From Nitrospirota bacterium (GTDB taxonomy: Bacteria; Nitrospirota; Nitrospiria; Nitrospirales; Nitrospiraceae), in contig JBFMAX010000001.1 in assembly GCA_040755395.1 (NCBI GenBank), positions 124,001-188,000 on the forward strand: a stretch of DNA of 64,000 nt. Direction: 5' to 3'. The notes under the pieces were generated by a model, which made no database searches, was not told the DNA's origin, and saw nothing but the letters and a program-made list of their open reading frames with translations. Position 1 is the stretch's first letter; each line of letters opens with the position of its first letter. Below are positions 28,482-35,801 of this stretch, piece by piece. The position numbers were made by a program, and so were the translations under genes.

Positions 28482-28555
28482 AGCGAATGGCGAACAGCGA
28501 GCAGCGAATAGCCGATAGCTCGGAGCTCCCGGCTATTCGCTATTCGCTGCTCGCT
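28482..28555. repeat. family A repeat forming a long hairpin in the ilvB-ilvN gap
   Basis: The arms GCGAGCAGCGAATAGC (28497-28512) and GCTATTCGCTGCTCGC (28539-28554) are perfectly complementary over 16 bp. Further units GCGAATGGCGAACA and GGCTATTC surround them. It occupies most of the 81-bp gap inside the operon. Confidence 0.7.
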
Positions 28556-28558
28556 TGA

Positions 28559-30334
28559 TCACGCAGTCAGCACCGTATCTTTATCTTCCGGCGTCACCGG
28601 CGACGGCGCCGCTTGCTTCTTCTTCAGCTCCGGCGGATCGGCCAGGATCATTTCATGGTTGCAGCCGCCGGCCGGAATCATCGGATAGCAGTTTTCGTAC
28701 GGGTCCACCGGCACATCGACGACCACCGGCCCGTTCACGGCAAGGGCTTCCTTGAGCACGCCGTCCAAGTCCGCGACCTTCTCCGCCCGCAGGCCGACCG
28801 CCCCATAGGCTTCCGCCAACTTGACGAAGTCCGGCACCACGTCCAGGTAGCTCGACGCGTATCGCCCTTCATAGAACAGGTCCTGCCACTGGCGCACCAT
28901 CCCGTGGAACCGGTTGTTAATGACGACCAGCTTCACCGGCAGCTTGTTGACGACGGCCGTCGCCATCTCCTGCATATTCATCTGCACGCTGCCGTCGCCG
29001 GCGATGCACAGAACCAGCCGGTCGGGAAAGGCCGCCTGGGCGCCCAACGCGGCGGGGAACCCGAACCCCATCGTGCCCAGTCCCCCCGAGGTCAGCCACC
29101 GGTTCGGCTTGGCCAGTTTGAAATATTGCGCCGTCCACATCTGATGCTGGCCCACATCAGTCGACACGATCGGATCGCGATCCTTGGTCAACTCGTAGAG
29201 CCGTTTGATCACATGCTGCGGCTTGATGGGCCCCTGCGGATCCTGTTCGTAGGTCAGAGGGTGGGCCTTCTGCCATTCGTGTATTTGATCCCACCACGGT
29301 TTCCGAAGCTCTTTCTGATCCCCGTTCACCGTCGCCCGCAGGATCTGAATCAGCTCCCGCAACACCCGTTGGCAATCGCCCACGATCGGGATGTCGACAT
29401 GAATGTTCTTCCGGATCGAGGTGGGATCGATATCGATGTGAATGATCTTGGCATAGGGACAGAACTCCGAGACTTTTCCGGTCACCCGGTCGTCAAAGCG
29501 CGCGCCGACCGCGATCACCAGATCGGAATAATGAACCGCCATGTTGGCCCAATAGGTGCCGTGCATCCCCATCATGCCCAGACAGAGGGGATGCTCGCCG
29601 GGAAACGCGCCCAGAGCCATCAGGGTCATATCGACCGGGATCTGGGTCAGTTCGGCCAACTCCAACAATTCCTTCGACGCGCCGGAGAAAATCACCCCGC
29701 CGCCGACGTACAGGACCGGCTTCTTGGCCTTCATGATCGCTTCAGCCGCCTGCTTGATCTGCCACTTGTTCCCGTCGTACGTCGGGTTGTAACCTCGGAT
29801 CGACACCGAGTTCGGGTAATGGAAGTCGGCCTTGTTCATCGACACATCCTTCGGAATGTCGACCAAGACCGGGCCCGGCCGTCCGGTGGTGGCGAGATAG
29901 AAGGCTTCCTTGATCGTGACCGCCAGGTCGTTCACATCCTTCACCAGGAAGTTGTACTTGGTGCAGGGCCGGCTGAGCCCGACGTTGTCCGCTTCCTGAA
30001 ACGCGTCGTTTCCGATCAGGCTGGTCGGCACCTGTCCGCTGAAGCAGACCAGCGGCACGGAGTCCATATAGGCGTCGGCCAGGGCGGTGATCACGTTGGT
30101 CATGCCCGGCCCGGACGTGACGAGCGCGACTCCGGCCTTGCCGGTGGCCTTGGCATAGCCTTCGGCCATGTGTCCGGCGCCCTGCTCATGCCTGGTCAGG
30201 ATGACCTGAACGTCCTTTTGCTGATGCAGGATATCGAAGATCTTCAAGACGACCCCGCCCGGCAACGCGAAGATGGTCTTGACCCCTTCGCGGCGGAGGC
30301 ATTCGACAAAGATCTCTGCACCGGTGAGCTTCAT
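28559..30334 (-). CDS. ilvB: acetolactate synthase large (catalytic) subunit
   Basis: 591 residues, thiamine diphosphate enzyme condensing two pyruvates (or pyruvate and 2-oxobutyrate). The N-terminal TPP domain has FALPGGVVLKIFD and the catalytic Glu in LTRHEQGAGHMAEGYA; the C-terminal TPP domain has GDGSVQMNMQEMATAV followed by VINN. The ATG at 30334 follows GGGGGGAGTT, so the seven-residue upstream extension is rejected. It starts the ilvBNC operon. An antisense frame of 594 residues is an artefact. Confidence 0.98.
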   Translation of the reverse strand: MKLTGAEIFVECLRREGVKTIFALPGGVVLKIFDILHQQKDVQVILTRHEQGAGHMAEGYAKATGKAGVALVTSGPGMTNVITALADAYMDSVPLVCFSGQVPTSLIGNDAFQEADNVGLSRPCTKYNFLVKDVNDLAVTIKEAFYLATTGRPGPVLVDIPKDVSMNKADFHYPNSVSIRGYNPTYDGNKWQIKQAAEAIMKAKKPVLYVGGGVIFSGASKELLELAELTQIPVDMTLMALGAFPGEHPLCLGMMGMHGTYWANMAVHYSDLVIAVGARFDDRVTGKVSEFCPYAKIIHIDIDPTSIRKNIHVDIPIVGDCQRVLRELIQILRATVNGDQKELRKPWWDQIHEWQKAHPLTYEQDPQGPIKPQHVIKRLYELTKDRDPIVSTDVGQHQMWTAQYFKLAKPNRWLTSGGLGTMGFGFPAALGAQAAFPDRLVLCIAGDGSVQMNMQEMATAVVNKLPVKLVVINNRFHGMVRQWQDLFYEGRYASSYLDVVPDFVKLAEAYGAVGLRAEKVADLDGVLKEALAVNGPVVVDVPVDPYENCYPMIPAGGCNHEMILADPPELKKKQAAPSPVTPEDKDTVLTA

Positions 30335-30603
30335 AACTCCCCCCTTGCTCCCCACCGCCTCAGACCTGAGACAAACAGGGCACCCGCCGGCGCGTAGCGA
30401 GAGATGACGCCCGGCAATCTCTCCGATCTTACTGAAAAATCAATGACTAAGATGGGCGATGGTACCATCGCCCACCGGCGGCGTCAATAGGAATGACGGC
30501 GAGCCGGAGAAAAACGGCTCGATGACAGTCTCTACCGCTTCGTGCTAGGCTCCGATCCCCGACCTGCCGGTCAGGCAAGGTTCGATTCAGACAGATACGC
30601 GCG
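30335..30603. other. ilvB upstream region, no gene
   Basis: The 269 bp between ilvB (minus) and the glutaredoxin-like gene (plus) must hold both promoters. I see a 20-bp perfect palindrome at 30454-30473 and an AT-rich patch beside it, but no convincing -35/-10 pair. Confidence 0.5.
30454..30473. promoter_or_regulatory. perfect 20-bp palindrome upstream of ilvB
   Basis: GGGCGATGGTACCATCGCCC is fully self-complementary and is followed on the minus strand by an AT-rich segment. It could be an operator for a dimeric regulator of the ilv genes or part of a hairpin. About 120 bp from the ilvB start. Confidence 0.4.
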
Positions 30604-30909
30604 ATGCCGGCGATCCACGTCACGGTCCTCTCGAGGCAAGACTGTCACTTGTGCCGGGTCGTTGACCGGATGGCGCAACGACTCCAGCGGGAGTTGGCGT
30701 TTGACCTGACCAAGGTGGATATCGACACCGCCCCGCACCTGGCCACCCGATACGGGAACCGTATTCCGGTCGTGTTGATCGATCAGGTGGAGAGCCTGTC
30801 GGGCAAGATGACGGAACGGGACCTGCGGCGGGCGATTCAAAGGGCGCGCTGGAGGAGACCTATAAGCCGGATTCTGTACCGCCTGAGAGAAGCTCTCACA
30901 CGGCGGTGA
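30604..30909 (+). CDS. glutaredoxin-like (DUF836-type) thiol protein overlapping rnpB
   Basis: 101 residues, thioredoxin fold. It begins IHVTVLSRQDCHLCRVVDRM with a CHLC active site, followed by LTKVDIDTAPHLATRYGNRIPVVLID, where the cis-Pro follows Ile. The C-terminal residues from about 81 onward, reading PISRILYRLREALTRR, are encoded by the strand opposite the 3' end of RNase P RNA. The family usually ends near residue 80, so this tail is probably an accident of a lost stop codon and may be dispensable. Likely cytoplasmic dithiol/disulfide protein; substrate unknown. Confidence 0.75.
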   Translation: MPAIHVTVLSRQDCHLCRVVDRMAQRLQRELAFDLTKVDIDTAPHLATRYGNRIPVVLIDQVESLSGKMTERDLRRAIQRARWRRPISRILYRLREALTRR

Positions 30910-31288
30910 TCATTTCTCTGGGACCCGGATCGCTCCGGGCCTCAAGCGACCTACCCGAGGACCTCGGCCGGGCCGGCCTTTCCGAATCCGGTCGACACGC
31001 CGACCGCTCCGGTCGTCCTCCTATTTGGTCTTGCTCCGGGCGACGCTTACCGTGCCGTTTGTGTCGCCACAAACGCGGTGGGCTCTTACCCCGCCGTTTC
31101 ACCCTTGCCTGATCCGAAGGCGACCGATATGGGGTCCATGTCGCCCCGGCCATCGGCGGTCTGTTCTCTGTGGTGCCGGTGTCGGATCGCTCCGCCTGGG
31201 AATTACCCAGCGCCCCGCCCTCGGAGTCCGGACTTTCCTCCCACCGGGGAAACCCCGATGAGCGATCACCCGATCTCCTCCAACGCGC
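30844..31288 (-). ncRNA. rnpB: RNase P RNA component (class A)
   Basis: On the minus strand the canonical 5' core GAGGAAAGTCCGGACTCC and the 3' core ACAGAATCCGGCTTATAGGTC are both present, with the central ATGCCCAG-equivalent region and GGTGAAAC-like loops between. Helix P1 pairs GCGCGTTGGAGGAGA at the 5' end with TCTCCTCCAGCGCGC at the 3' end, which fixes the ends at about 31288 and 30844. This catalytic RNA matures tRNA 5' ends. The 5' end lies 7 nt after a TATACT -10 box. The last 66 nt overlap an oppositely oriented coding sequence. Confidence 0.95.
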
Positions 31289-31304
31289 AGGGTCAGTATA
31301 GTCA
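31258..31304. repeat. direct repeat copy 1 (rnpB 5' end and -10 region)
   Basis: These 47 bp recur at 33253-33299 with only a few mismatches and two single-base indels. This copy is the functional rnpB 5' end. Confidence 0.75.
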
Positions 31305-31324
31305 TCGGGTCGTGATCGTTGCAA
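31295..31324 (-). promoter_or_regulatory. rnpB promoter
   Basis: Minus strand TTGCAA, 18 bases, TATACT. The predicted start, about 7 nt downstream, coincides with the first base of the P1 helix of RNase P RNA. Confidence 0.65.
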
Positions 31325-31428
31325 GCATCGTGACGCGAAGTGAAACGGCGATGACTTCGCCGGATCGCTGAAGGAGATGGAACCGGATGGCCCAAGGCCT
31401 TGATAAAAGGGCGGCAGAAGAGACCGAT

Positions 31429-32181
31429 CTACTCGGCCGGCTGATGAGCCGCGGCGGCCGGAGCGTCAACAGCGCTGAGGTTCACCGGGCCGGATCGCAA
31501 AGGAGGCACGTCGGCGCGGTAAAACTCTGCGTCCTTCAGGAGTTGATCCTTCAGCGAGAGCAAACAACGCTCGGTGACTTGTCCTTGCAGTTCTTCAACG
31601 GCCAAGGGAGTGGCGCCGAACAAGTGATAATAGGCCGTGCCCTTGGATGCCGCCTGATACTGCCTGATCTGCCCGTCCCACCGTTGCAGGTCCAACGTCA
31701 TCTGCGCTTCATAGTCGTATTCCAGGGGAAGGAGCGGGGTGGCCAAGAACATCGACGCGCCGATGAGGAACCCCTTGAAGGCCGCTTGCCCGGCATGGGA
31801 ATCCACGGTCTGGCGCATCGAAAGGCGAGCGACCACGTGCTTTCGATCACCCAGCGGCGGCTGGGCGTGGGCCGGAAAGAGGAGCTGCGAAAAGACGCCG
31901 GTGTCGTACAGGGCGCTCACCAGGCGGCGGTCCAGGTCGGCGTTCGGATTGAGCGGCGCCCCGTTCTGCTCGACGGCGGTGATGTGCAGCACAGCCGGGA
32001 CTCGCGCTTCGGCCGGAATGACGGCGATCGTGGTCGGCGCAGCGGGCGGAGCAGTCTCTGCCAACTGCGTCCATCGCGCGCACCCGCCGCAAAAGACCGC
32101 CAGGGCCGCGCAAGCGGTGACGACCGCCGCCGAGGGCCCCAGACGCGTTCGATCACGTCGAGATGCCGGCTGTAGGCTCAT
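31429..32181 (-). CDS. putative lipoprotein of unknown function
   Basis: 250 residues. After an Arg-rich N-terminus, a hydrophobic stretch (AAVVTACAALAVFCGGC) ends in a lipobox-like Cys, so it is probably membrane-anchored in the periplasm or outer membrane. The mature part has TTIAVIPAEARVPAVLHIT, an extended region with VSALYDTGVFSQLL resembling the opening strands of penicillin-binding activator-like lipoproteins, and a hydrophobic GFLIGASMFLATPLLPL segment. The ATG at 32181 is downstream of AAGGAGGGCG; a TTG two codons earlier has better spacing. Adjacent to a PagL-like gene, so an envelope role is likely (inference). Confidence 0.65.
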   Translation of the reverse strand: MSLQPASRRDRTRLGPSAAVVTACAALAVFCGGCARWTQLAETAPPAAPTTIAVIPAEARVPAVLHITAVEQNGAPLNPNADLDRRLVSALYDTGVFSQLLFPAHAQPPLGDRKHVVARLSMRQTVDSHAGQAAFKGFLIGASMFLATPLLPLEYDYEAQMTLDLQRWDGQIRQYQAASKGTAYYHLFGATPLAVEELQGQVTERCLLSLKDQLLKDAEFYRADVPPLRSGPVNLSAVDAPAAAAHQPAE

Positions 32182-32200
32182 GCCCAAGGCGCCCTCCTTG

Positions 32201-32809
32201 CTAAAAGAAAAAAAACGAAAAGCCCGCGAACGGCAAACTGGAGTTGATGCCGAGGTTCGGCATGCGCGTGCCGGCATTGGAAATGTGATGGAAGCGATAC
32301 CCGACATTGAGCGCAGCTTGATTCGTCAGGAACCACGAGACGCCGAGCCCTGCCGTGACGATGAAGTTGAATCGGGACGACTCCTCGGGGATGCGTCCGC
32401 CCAAGTCGGTCCAGAACGGACCGCCGGCGAATTCGACATAAGGCCGCAGGCGATTGAGCGCGACGAACGTGTATTTGATCTTGGGCGTGAACCCGACGCC
32501 GTGCGTGAGAACCGGTTCGCGAAACTCGATGTAGACCACCTCGGCGCCGACCGTGGTCTGACCCCGATACCAGCCGTCCCCGACCGGCTCATGCAGCACC
32601 ATCCCCCACGACGGCATCAGCGCCGGGCCTTCCTGTTTGGTCACATGCTTTTTCGTCAGTCGGTGCGGAAGCAAATAGCCGGCGGTCAACCCGATCTCTT
32701 GCGTGCCGGCGGGGTAATGCGGCTTGATCTCCTCGGCCTGGCTGTTGACGGCTGAACTCACGAAACCGCTCGCCAGAATCATGACCAGAACAAGAACCCG
32801 TGCCGTCAT
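32201..32809 (-). CDS. PagL-like lipid A 3-O-deacylase (acyloxyacyl hydrolase)
   Basis: 202 residues. A signal peptide (about 1-25, ending near SQAEE) precedes an outer-membrane beta-barrel. The C-terminal GYRFHHISNAGTRMPNLGINS matches the PagL pattern, with His and Ser two residues apart in HIS and a conserved Asn-rich stretch; the protein ends in aromatic FSFFFF, a barrel C-terminus. PagL enzymes remove the 3-O acyl chain of lipid A in the outer membrane. A Glu is expected in the catalytic triad and I cannot place it with certainty. It precedes the lipoprotein gene by about 20 bp on the same strand. Confidence 0.8.
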   Translation of the reverse strand: MTARVLVLVMILASGFVSSAVNSQAEEIKPHYPAGTQEIGLTAGYLLPHRLTKKHVTKQEGPALMPSWGMVLHEPVGDGWYRGQTTVGAEVVYIEFREPVLTHGVGFTPKIKYTFVALNRLRPYVEFAGGPFWTDLGGRIPEESSRFNFIVTAGLGVSWFLTNQAALNVGYRFHHISNAGTRMPNLGINSSLPFAGFSFFFF

Positions 32810-33518
32810 GCGAGATGGCTGTTCGTCATCCTACCGGTTGAAGAAGCATGCGCCTGAACCGCCGACGCGAGTGTCTACACAAAGCTAGCAGAAGTTTGCG
32901 CGTTGTCCAGGAAGGGAAACCACGCAGGGGGAGCCGATCACGGCCCGAGCGCGTAGCGCGGTCCCCAGTCTAACGCTGCCCCCGATCTGGCGCCTTTCCT
33001 GGATCCCCTCATTGGCACGGAAAAGACCGCGCCGCCTTAGCGGCGAGCCGTGAGGTGACGCCGCAAGACGGAGGAAACGGAGCGCGTACACACCGGTTGA
33101 GAGAAGCGCGGCAAATGGAAGCCCTACTCCCACCGTGACCGGAGCTTCAGGAGGGACGATTCCTTTCCATATATACAGCTCTGACAGGGGTGAGGGCGGT
33201 CAGCGATCAGGGAGGTAGGCTACTGAGTGAAGCGTTGCCCAAGGTAGCGTTCATGAGCGATCACCGATTTCCTTCAACGCGCAGGGTCCTGTATAGTCAC
33301 ACCTGTTCACAGGCCTATGGCTCACGGAGCAACTTCGGATACAACGCCTCGATGGGTGACGCGCGCGGCGCGCCCTGCCGCCGCGGAGACACCAGCAGCC
33401 GCCGAAGAGGGGTGGATGTGGGGCCGACGGTCGATCGCCGCATAAAAGCCAAATGCGGAGGGCATGGTTCACGTCACATGCGGGGAGCAGCCAATTTCTA
33501 CAGGAATTGGGATGCAAC
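32810..33518. other. 709-bp region without a convincing gene
   Basis: The open frames here overlap each other and have no ribosome sites or recognisable folds. The stretch contains the partial copy of the rnpB 5' region (33253-33299). A minus-strand frame near 33310-33415 reading RRLLVSPRRQGAP and IEALYPKLLREP before a stop looks like the tail of a lost protein. Probably decayed accessory DNA. Confidence 0.55.
33253..33299 (-). repeat. partial duplicate of rnpB promoter and 5' end
   Basis: Starting ATGAGCGATCAC and ending GTATAGTCA, this sequence matches 31258-31304 over its whole length with about three mismatches and two single-base indels. It contains the -10 box (TATACA on the minus strand) but no matching -35, and the RNase P sequence stops after the P1/P2 region. 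Confidence 0.75.
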
Positions 33519-34229
33519 CTACGAGGAGCGTGCAAGCTCTCTCATCACAACACCATCCTTGCCCTTCCAGGCACATCGTCGCACGACAGTGATGGGCGTG
33601 TCAGGCTGCAAAATAAAACTCGCCAACGGCTCTGTCGGGGGCCGACGATCGACCTTAATGTAGGCGACAAAGCCCGCCAAGTAGAACCGAACATAGTTGA
33701 CGCCATCATAGCGATCCGGGTGCGGATCCAGCATGGCTGTGTAGCCCGGCGCATCGAATTTAGCAAGTACCACAGCAAACCTTGTAGGCTCCCCCGGGTC
33801 TTGGGCTGCAATCATGGTGCGAAGCTCTTCCTCGAAAGGTCCCGTTGCAACGCGCCGGTAGAAATCTTGCTTGGACACGGAAGCCCGCCACAGCAACGAT
33901 AGAAAGAAAAGCTTCATTTGGGGGTACTCGAAAGTTCTAATTCTCCACCCGACCACCGCACGCCCGTCGTAGATAGCTTCGTGGTGCAGAGAGTCTCGGA
34001 GGAGCACCTCTTGCGCGTGCTTGTCCCAGGGGGAATACATGTTGTCGCATGGACGGCAGAGAATCGACTTGTCGTACACGCCGACTGGTACACGCTTCGG
34101 ACGCGCTCCGTGCTTGTTGGTGTATATCTGCAGCGCCTCAGAACGATGGCCGATACTCCGGAAAAAGCCGGCCGGAATGATGTGCGCCTTGATCAAACGC
34201 TGCTCAGTTTGGCAGAACCGGCAGATCAT
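33519..34229 (-). CDS. HNH-like zinc-binding protein
   Basis: 236 residues. The N-terminus CRFC (3-6), then LIKAHIIPAGFF, and later CRPCDN form a treble-clef arrangement in which His of AHIIP and paired CxxC motifs bind zinc, as in a widespread uncharacterised HNH-like family. The rest is alpha/beta with FLSLLWRASVS, a segment typical of that family's C-terminal helical part. Some relatives occur near defence or mobile genes; direct evidence of nuclease activity is lacking. The ATG at 34229 lacks a ribosome site; the frame continues 53 codons upstream without family resemblance. The context is accessory DNA. Confidence 0.65.
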   Translation of the reverse strand: MICRFCQTEQRLIKAHIIPAGFFRSIGHRSEALQIYTNKHGARPKRVPVGVYDKSILCRPCDNMYSPWDKHAQEVLLRDSLHHEAIYDGRAVVGWRIRTFEYPQMKLFFLSLLWRASVSKQDFYRRVATGPFEEELRTMIAAQDPGEPTRFAVVLAKFDAPGYTAMLDPHPDRYDGVNYVRFYLAGFVAYIKVDRRPPTEPLASFILQPDTPITVVRRCAWKGKDGVVMRELARSS

Positions 34230-34297
34230 GACATGCGTTGTGCGGCCAACGCCGCTTGAACCGGGGTACCGAACGGACGCTACACTCTGCGCCGACG

Positions 34298-35473
34298 TTA
34301 CACCGCGCCCTGATGAAAGCACAGACACACGCAAAGGGGTCGGGAGTCGATTCTTGACAGGAGGCCTGCGATTCCCGTAGAAGCGCATCCGGTTTCTGTC
34401 GTCCCCGCGCGGCCGCTGGTACTCTCGCCCGTCATGTCATGCGTAACGAAATGACTCCAACCCCTTGTCCTTGTTCCGCGATGATCCAAATAAGACGCCC
34501 GATCCCTTTGTTCCCTTTCTTTGCCAAAATCCGGCTTGATGCGCAGCGCCTGCTGAAAGGCCTCGATCGCCTTGGTAAACTCTTTGGTTTGATCACAGGC
34601 GACGCCCAGATACGTCCACGCCATCGTCTCCTGTGGTTGCGCTTGCGCCCAGGCCTGCGCATGTTCCAGCAGGCCCGGCCAGTCTTTCTTGCGCTCGAGC
34701 ACAAGAGTTGTCATGAGCCACCCGACCACGCGCTGGGCGGCCGGCTTCGTCGTCGTGCTCCGTTGTGAGAGCGCGGTGACCCACTCGACCGGCACGGCGA
34801 AATTCACCTGTTGTCCGCCGCTGAGGGAGAAGGTCGGCAGCCCGATCAGCCGGCCTCGCTCACCAAAGAGCCCGCCGCCACTGGAACCCGGCGAGATCGG
34901 CGCACTGATTTGCAACACGCGCCCGTCCGGCACGTCGCGCAAGCCCGAGATGAGGCCTTCGGACAACGTGAGTTCCAGCCCGTACGGGGCACCGATGGCA
35001 AAGACCTTCTGCCCAATCTTGAGCGACTGCGTCTCACCCCGCTCGACCACAGGTGCATCGAACCCCGTCACGGTCAGGCTGCACACGTCGCGCTCGTAGT
35101 CGGCGTCCTTGAGCGTGGCCGGATAGTCCCGATTGCGGTGCGTGACCGACAGCGTCGCGGCATGCTCGATGACATGGCAGTTGGTGGCGACCTCGCCGCG
35201 TGCGATCACCACGCCGCTGCCGAGGCTCCGGCGCATGCCCTCGCCGTCCTTGCCATACACCACCACGATACTCGCGGACACGGCCTCGAACAGCGCTGTG
35301 GGCGACTGACTGAGGGTATCCGGCTGCTGGTGCGCCGTCGGGGTGGATACGGACTCGGACGGCTCTGTGGGCGACGTGGCACAACCGGCCACCGGGATGG
35401 ACAGGGCCGCAACGACGAGGACCGCGCAACGGCCGCGAATCACGGCGCGTCGCTCCCGGGCAGGGATTGGCAT
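34298..35473 (-). CDS. S1C-like serine protease lipoprotein, C-terminus altered by repeats
   Basis: 391 residues. A signal peptide ends at lipobox VAGC, so it is a lipoprotein. The trypsin-like domain has the triad His in ATNCHVIEH, Asp in YERDVCSL and Ser in SPGSSGGGLFG. There is no PDZ domain; instead there is a TPR-like segment (about 285-330, MAWTYLGVACDQTKEFTKAI). After ALRIKPDFGK the frame enters repeat family D (34509 downwards) and continues for about 65 residues of unrelated sequence to a chance stop, so the native C-terminus is probably lost. The ATG at 35473 is preferred to an upstream start on signal-peptide grounds. Confidence 0.75.
   Translation of the reverse strand: MPIPARERRAVIRGRCAVLVVAALSIPVAGCATSPTEPSESVSTPTAHQQPDTLSQSPTALFEAVSASIVVVYGKDGEGMRRSLGSGVVIARGEVATNCHVIEHAATLSVTHRNRDYPATLKDADYERDVCSLTVTGFDAPVVERGETQSLKIGQKVFAIGAPYGLELTLSEGLISGLRDVPDGRVLQISAPISPGSSGGGLFGERGRLIGLPTFSLSGGQQVNFAVPVEWVTALSQRSTTTKPAAQRVVGWLMTTLVLERKKDWPGLLEHAQAWAQAQPQETMAWTYLGVACDQTKEFTKAIEAFQQALRIKPDFGKEREQRDRASYLDHRGTRTRGWSHFVTHDMTGESTSGRAGTTETGCASTGIAGLLSRIDSRPLCVCLCFHQGAV
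34333..34354 (+). repeat. family D repeat, plus orientation
   Basis: AAAGGGGTCGGGAGTCGATT, in the opposite orientation to the copies at 34447-34509 and 35651-35704. Confidence 0.6.
34447..34509 (-). repeat. family D repeats, two copies inside the protease gene 3' end
   Basis: On the minus strand AAAGGGATCGGGCGTCTTAT (34509 downwards) and, about 40 bp on, a diverged copy CAAGGGGTTGGAGTCATTTC. They mark the point where the protease reading frame loses family resemblance. Confidence 0.6.
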
Positions 35474-35801
35474 GGCAGGCTCATCCGTGACGCCCCCCGA
35501 ACAACAGCGCACACAGCCACGGGGTCGCTCGTATTCTACCTGACTCCGTGTTCCGCTTGTCCACAAGCACAGGCAGACAGCAGGACTCGGGAGCCGCCGT
35601 TCGCCAACCTTGGGCGGGACGTATGCCGAAGCGAGGATGATCCTGTCACCAAAAGACTCCCGACCCCTTTTATCTCTTTCAAATAAGACTCCCGACCCCT
35701 TTTATCCGACCCCAGCGACTGGCGGATGGCGATCCACTGCTGCGTGCCCCAGACGGATAGCCCTACGGAGCCCTTCAGCAGAGCCCGGCATTCCTGGATT
35801 C
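35474..35801. other. gap between protease and M48 genes
   Basis: 328 bp with no supported gene. It contains the tandem family D repeats at 35651-35704 and otherwise sequence in which I see nothing recognisable. Confidence 0.5.
35651..35704 (-). repeat. family D tandem repeats
   Basis: On the minus strand two tandem copies of AAAAGGGGTCGGGAGTCTTA (the second ending TTTT), about 28 bp apart. Nearly identical to the unit at 34487-34509. Confidence 0.7.

Noticed and set aside
28613-30397. 594-residue plus-strand open frame
   Set aside because: Antisense to ilvB; no ribosome site and a composition shadow (rich in His, Arg, Asp).
30896-31387. Small frames on both strands over 30.9-31.4 kb
   Set aside because: The span is RNase P RNA and its promoter; the frames have no coding features.
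33190-33663. 157-residue plus-strand frame
   Set aside because: No ribosome site, low-complexity composition, and it overlaps both the rnpB-like duplicate and the HNH-like gene in antisense.
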